Part shown: piece by piece, positions 5,155 to 8,483 of the stretch
Layout of the letters: each line of letters begins with the position of its first letter
Numbering within the stretch: position 1 is the stretch's first letter
NCBI GenBank assembly: GCA_007136595.1
Contig: SLGQ01000326.1
Location: 1 to 8,483, forward strand
Reading direction: 5' to 3'
DNA from: Candidatus Sumerlaeota bacterium
GTDB lineage: Bacteria; UBP6; UBA1177
Length of the DNA stretch: 8,483 nucleotides
The notes under the pieces: model-generated
What the model was told of the DNA's origin: nothing
The model's database searches: none
The model's input: the letters and a program-made list of their open reading frames with translations, nothing else
Position numbers and translations under genes: made by a program

Positions 5155-6525
5155 ATGAAAAGTGTTTTCCCCAGCGAATTCCTTCTTTTGCGGAACATAA
5201 AACTTTTATATGTTGAAGATGATGATGATCTGAGGAACACCGTTTTTATGTTTCTCAAGGATTTTTTTCACACTATCTATTTGGCATCCAACGGAAGTGA
5301 AGGATTAAAGAAATTCATTCAACACCGCCCCGACATTGTAATAACTGACCTGAGAATGCCTTACAAAGACGGCATCCAGCTTACAAAAGAAATAAAATCC
5401 ATCAACAGAAACATTCCGGTTATACTTAACACAGCATTCGCTGAAATACCTGATCTAATAAGTGCAATAGAGGCAGGGGTTGACAGATATATACAAAAAC
5501 CCGTTGATGAAAAGAATATTCTCAATGTATTGTACGATCTTTCACTTCCTTTAATGCAGCAAGAACAGATACGGGCACTTCGGGAGCAGACCTCTCAAGA
5601 AAACGGTTTTTTTGCAAAAAGCCCTAAGATGAAAGAGGTTTTTGACAAAGCCAGAAGCGTTGCGTGGACACCTTTTTCTGTTATATTAAGAGGAGAAACC
5701 GGTTCCGGCAAAAGTTATCTTGCCAGAGCGATTCATGATATGAGCGGAAGAAAAAACCTTCCATTTGTTAAACTTGATCTGGGAGCTTTGCCTGAAAACC
5801 TCATCGAGAGTGAACTTTTTGGACATGAAAAAGGGGCTTTTACCGGCGCTGATAAGAAAAGATGCGGAGCTTTCGAATCTGCAAATAATGGAACAATTTT
5901 TCTTGATGAACTTGAGAATGCTTCTGCGCATCTTCAATCAAGACTGCTCAGAGTCGTTGAAGAAAAAACGATAGTTCCTGTGGGATCAGACATTGCGGCA
6001 AATATTGATATTAGAATAATAAGTGCGAGCAACAAGCCTCTTTTTGAATTGGTAAAAGAAGGAAAGTTCAGAGAAGACCTCTATTACCGGCTTGCAGAAT
6101 TTGAAATAATCCTGCCTCCTTTGAGGGAAAGAAAAGAGGATATTCCATGGCTTGCATCAAGATTTATGATAGAAGCCGCAGATGAATTAAAAAAACAGGT
6201 TTATAATATTTCTAAAGATGCACAGGAATATCTCTGTGATAGACCATGGTATGGAAATGTCAGGGAATTAAGAAATTTTATCAGAAAATCTGTTCTGTGC
6301 TCAAAAGGAAGTGTAATTACTCTTGATGACATATCAGGCATAAATCAGGAGTTTTCAAAACAGTCTGGAAAGAATTCTCAGATCCACCACTTTATGTCTC
6401 TAGCTGAGAATGAGAGAATATATATTGAAAAGACACTTCTAATAACAGGCGGCAACAAGACAAAAGCCGCTAAACTTCTTGGAATAGATATCACCACCTT
6501 AAGAAGAAAGCTGAAAAAGTACTGA
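5155..6525 (+). CDS. Sigma-54-dependent response regulator (REC-AAA+-Fis HTH, NtrC family)
   Basis: A 456-residue transcription activator that works with sigma-54 RNA polymerase after phosphorylation by an unseen histidine kinase. The receiver domain spans about 14-130: acidic pocket in EDDDD (21-25), phosphoacceptor D65 in TDLRMP, T93, and K115 in QKPVD. The AAA+ domain spans about 152-385: Walker A GETGSGKS (180-187), the sigma-54 contact loop GAFTGA (227-232), Walker B GTIFLDE (246-252), arginine-finger region REDLYYRL (306-313) and sensor II GNVREL (367-372). The C-terminal Fis-type helix-turn-helix is TGGNKTKAAKLLGI...LRRKLKKY (431-456). All key residues are present, so it should be active. 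AAGGTG (5144-5149) precedes ATG 5155 by 5 nt. No sensor kinase is in the window. The sigma-54 promoter downstream is the evident local target. Confidence 0.93.
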   Translation: MKSVFPSEFLLLRNIKLLYVEDDDDLRNTVFMFLKDFFHTIYLASNGSEGLKKFIQHRPDIVITDLRMPYKDGIQLTKEIKSINRNIPVILNTAFAEIPDLISAIEAGVDRYIQKPVDEKNILNVLYDLSLPLMQQEQIRALREQTSQENGFFAKSPKMKEVFDKARSVAWTPFSVILRGETGSGKSYLARAIHDMSGRKNLPFVKLDLGALPENLIESELFGHEKGAFTGADKKRCGAFESANNGTIFLDELENASAHLQSRLLRVVEEKTIVPVGSDIAANIDIRIISASNKPLFELVKEGKFREDLYYRLAEFEIILPPLRERKEDIPWLASRFMIEAADELKKQVYNISKDAQEYLCDRPWYGNVRELRNFIRKSVLCSKGSVITLDDISGINQEFSKQSGKNSQIHHFMSLAENERIYIEKTLLITGGNKTKAAKLLGIDITTLRRKLKKY

Positions 6526-6540
6526 AAAAAAACAACTCAT

Positions 6541-6555
6541 AGGGCAAAATGCCCT
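6541..6555. promoter_or_regulatory. Perfect palindrome, candidate enhancer (UAS) for the sigma-54 regulator
   Basis: AGGGCA-AAA-TGCCCT is a 6-bp-arm inverted repeat. Its centre is about 107 bp upstream of the expected start of the sigma-54 promoter, a usual enhancer distance for NtrC-family activators. It has no following T-run on the + strand, so it is a poor terminator. Binding by the neighbouring regulator is inference. Confidence 0.45.
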
Positions 6556-6628
6556 GCTGCAAAATCCACAAAATTACAGTGCTGGCTTCAACTACTTGAA
6601 TTAATTGCCTTTATTATTTAAGACTGTT

Positions 6629-6644
6629 TGGCATGTCGTTTGCA
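6629..6644 (+). promoter_or_regulatory. Sigma-54 (-24/-12) promoter
   Basis: TGGCATGTCGTTTGCA matches the sigma-54 consensus TGGCACG-N4-TTGCW at every specified position except C to T in the sixth base. The invariant GG (6630-6631) and GC (6642-6643) have the right spacing. Transcription should start near 6655, giving a leader of about 36 nt before the ATG at 6691. It follows directly behind a gene for a sigma-54 activator. Confidence 0.8.
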
Positions 6645-6690
6645 TATAAGCAAGTGCGTAAGGTTTTTTGTTTTTGCAGGAAATAAGCGA

Positions 6691-8483
6691 ATGGCAAATA
6701 TTGTTCACAAATCAGAAGCTCTCAGAGCGAACATGCTTGAAACACGGTCTGTTCACAGCAATTTCTCGGAAAACGAACTTTTTCTTATTGAAGTTGCTGC
6801 CCCTTTCCCAGCGATGAAAAAAAGATTGAACGAATATCTGAAAGAAAAACACCATCGTTTCCCCGATCTTGATGAAATTATAGAAAGCTGCAGATGGATA
6901 ATCCTTGAGAATCTATGGAGTTTTGAGAAACACAATGATAGAGAGAGAATATTTATCTGTTTTGCAGACGAACTGGTATCAATAACATCATTTAAATTGA
7001 ATCAGCCTCAGTTGCACCGACTTATAAATACACTTCTTGGTGCAGTAGAAATCTTATACAAATTTTCAGGCGAAAAAATCGCAAGAACATCTTTTTTAAT
7101 TCATTACATCAATATACTTGATAAAATACTTGCTTCAGATAATTCGTGTCTTATCGAATCATCAAGCTATCTGAAAAAACATCTGGTAAATATAGCAATG
7201 GAGCCTGTTTTACAGAATAAAGTTTTTAACATTATGAAAAAATCTTTGATAAAAAACATTCTTTACTGGAAGACGATGCCGCCTTTTACGGCCTGGGAAT
7301 ATAGCTTGGGAATCGAATACAGTTCCGAATCAAAGGAAGTTGACGAAATGCTGAAAGCTCAATTTCCTTCAAAGCTGTTTGAAGATTCCGCAGAAATGAT
7401 ACATAACGCTAAGTTGTTCAAAGACCTTCTGGATGTGCCTGATTTTTCTTTTTTTACGAAAAATTTGCGTTATTCGTTAGACCTGATTTCGACTCCTGAA
7501 AGCCGGATATACTATATTTTTTATCTTCTCGGACTTGAGTCAATGGCTGCAATGAGAGAGCACCTTCTCTTTGACCTTAACAGGGTTTTAAAAACAGTTT
7601 TTCTAGAAGATGACGAAAAAAGCAAATTGTTTGTTGCAAGGATCTTCAATTTTTTCAAGCCCATGCAAAACCATTTTCAGAGTGCGGTTTTAGACTGCAT
7701 AAAAACTTTGGGTGTTGAAATAGTAAGCAAGGATGGGGCGGAATTAACAGATCATTTTTTTGAAAAAGTGATCGAAGCAGGGTTCGTTTATCCCGAAATG
7801 AAAGGTGTCAGCTCTGACTGGCAGATAATAATGAACAGAAATCATATCAAGAACATCCGTACCTGGCTTGAGATAATCGCTGTTGATCCTTCAAAATGCA
7901 CAAAACTTCTTTCGGCACTCCTCATCAACCTTAAAGTTGGCGGGGTTTTTATTTCCGATACAGACCTTTTTCAAAACGATGTCACAAAATTTCTTAACAG
8001 TAAGATCAGCTCTTCTTATCATATAGCCAGGCAGATTGCTGTGCTGTTTCCTGTCTATTTTAATGAGATAGGTGCAGAGGGGGAACTGAGAAAAATATCC
8101 ACAGCGATAGATGAACTTTTTCACAGAAATGACCGTTTGATCCATTTTCTCAGAAAACAGATCCATGCGGAAAGCAACAATACACACATTGAGCTTGTAA
8201 AAATAATTTTTGATTTCTGGTGTAACAGAAAAAAAGAGATTCTTTCAGGAAGAGTTCCCACTGATGTTTTTGAATCTCTTGATATTTCTGAATGCTCATT
8301 CCTTAAAGTCCATGAAATTGCTTCCTCTGTGCTGGAAAAAGTTTCAGGAGATGTAAACAGGCTCTTCAATATGGATCAGAACGAACTTCTCAGGCTACTT
8401 GATTCCATAAAAATTCCCGAAAGCAAAGAATTTAAAAAAGTTAAATATCTTTTTAATTTGAACTTTCTTTTAAGAGAAAAATA
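6691..8483 (+). CDS. Large cytosolic protein, N-terminal part; resembles the N-terminal region of PEP/pyruvate-binding-domain proteins (runs off window)
   Basis: A frame open from ATG 6691 to the window end (597 codons, no stop), so the true protein is longer. AGGAAA (6678-6683) precedes the start. No signal peptide or membrane segment is apparent; the chain is helical and rich in Leu, Lys, Phe and Asn. The best motifs are in the second half: NIRTWLEII (388-396), ISDTDLFQND (421-430), FPVYFNEIGAEGELR (453-467) and HFLRKQIHAESNN (485-497). I recall this block from long deltaproteobacterial-type proteins annotated as PEP/pyruvate-binding domain proteins, where an ATP-grasp PPDK_N domain comes after such a region. 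That domain would lie beyond the window, so the assignment is from memory and unproven. It is controlled by the sigma-54 promoter at 6629-6644 and so probably by the response regulator upstream. Confidence 0.8.
   Translation, partial: MANIVHKSEALRANMLETRSVHSNFSENELFLIEVAAPFPAMKKRLNEYLKEKHHRFPDLDEIIESCRWIILENLWSFEKHNDRERIFICFADELVSITSFKLNQPQLHRLINTLLGAVEILYKFSGEKIARTSFLIHYINILDKILASDNSCLIESSSYLKKHLVNIAMEPVLQNKVFNIMKKSLIKNILYWKTMPPFTAWEYSLGIEYSSESKEVDEMLKAQFPSKLFEDSAEMIHNAKLFKDLLDVPDFSFFTKNLRYSLDLISTPESRIYYIFYLLGLESMAAMREHLLFDLNRVLKTVFLEDDEKSKLFVARIFNFFKPMQNHFQSAVLDCIKTLGVEIVSKDGAELTDHFFEKVIEAGFVYPEMKGVSSDWQIIMNRNHIKNIRTWLEIIAVDPSKCTKLLSALLINLKVGGVFISDTDLFQNDVTKFLNSKISSSYHIARQIAVLFPVYFNEIGAEGELRKISTAIDELFHRNDRLIHFLRKQIHAESNNTHIELVKIIFDFWCNRKKEILSGRVPTDVFESLDISECSFLKVHEIASSVLEKVSGDVNRLFNMDQNELLRLLDSIKIPESKEFKKVKYLFNLNFLLREK

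Noticed and set aside
4958..5155. 65-codon + strand frame ending TAATG at the response regulator start
   Set aside because: No ribosome site at its GTG, odd composition (many Trp, Tyr, Cys and Ser), no domain, and it covers a GC-rich inverted-repeat spacer. The stop-start overlap alone is weak evidence.
6541..6555. Hairpin after the response regulator as an intrinsic terminator
   Set aside because: No T-run follows on the + strand, and the stem is only 6 bp. A regulator-binding palindrome fits better.
7891..8369. Two overlapping minus-strand frames of 82 and 98 codons
   Set aside because: They lie opposite the large + strand frame, whose motifs and continuous 597-codon openness are far stronger. 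They are shadow frames, as are the other minus-strand frames in the window.
1..8483. CRISPR arrays, tRNA or rRNA genes, and insertion sequences
   Set aside because: No regularly spaced direct repeats, no cloverleaf or rRNA signatures, and no transposase frame with terminal inverted repeats were seen.

Overview
The window is about 8.5 kb of AT-rich DNA (roughly 37% GC by eye) from what looks like a Gram-negative bacterium. The signs are a lipobox lipoprotein, two proteins with Sec signal peptides that look like parts of an envelope-spanning machine, a SecB-fold chaperone and sigma-54 regulation. I cannot name the organism from sequence alone. The mix would suit Deferribacterota or a deltaproteobacterial-type lineage, but that is a guess. 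All convincing genes are on the + strand, and several use TTG starts.

Layout. (1) Positions 3-1563: the tail of an unidentified gene, a CPBP-family intramembrane protease (184-819) and an ankyrin-repeat lipoprotein (838-1563), tightly spaced and probably one operon. (2) 1596-4350: a VirB5/TrbJ-like secreted protein with its own promoter. It is followed by a three-gene toxin-antitoxin-chaperone (TAC) module: HigB-type toxin, HigA-type antitoxin with a C-terminal extension, and a SecB-like chaperone. A secreted lytic transglycosylase follows 4 nt later. The VirB5/TrbJ-like protein and the transglycosylase are both typical type IV secretion/conjugation parts, so the TAC module sits between two pieces of what may be a transfer-system remnant. 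(3) 4393-4954: a second toxin-antitoxin pair (ribbon-helix-helix antitoxin, RelE/ParE-type toxin) with a near-ideal promoter and a 16-bp perfect palindrome over its -10 box. (4) 4955-5154: a GC-richer, inverted-repeat-rich spacer with no convincing gene. (5) 5155-8483: a sigma-54 response regulator (REC-AAA+-Fis). It is followed by an intergenic region with a near-consensus -24/-12 promoter and a palindromic candidate enhancer site, then a large ORF that runs off the window end. That ORF is absent from any list of stop-terminated ORFs. It resembles the long N-terminal region of PEP/pyruvate-binding-domain (PEP synthase/PPDK-like) proteins.

How it works together. In the TAC module the toxin should be held in check by an antitoxin whose stability depends on the dedicated SecB-like chaperone, which would link toxin control to protein-export load. 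In the right-hand part, the response regulator is the obvious candidate activator of the sigma-54 promoter just downstream of it. A variant of the candidate enhancer motif also lies upstream of the regulator gene, which suggests autoregulation. The TAC module in its transfer-gene context and the sigma-54 circuit are the most interesting parts.
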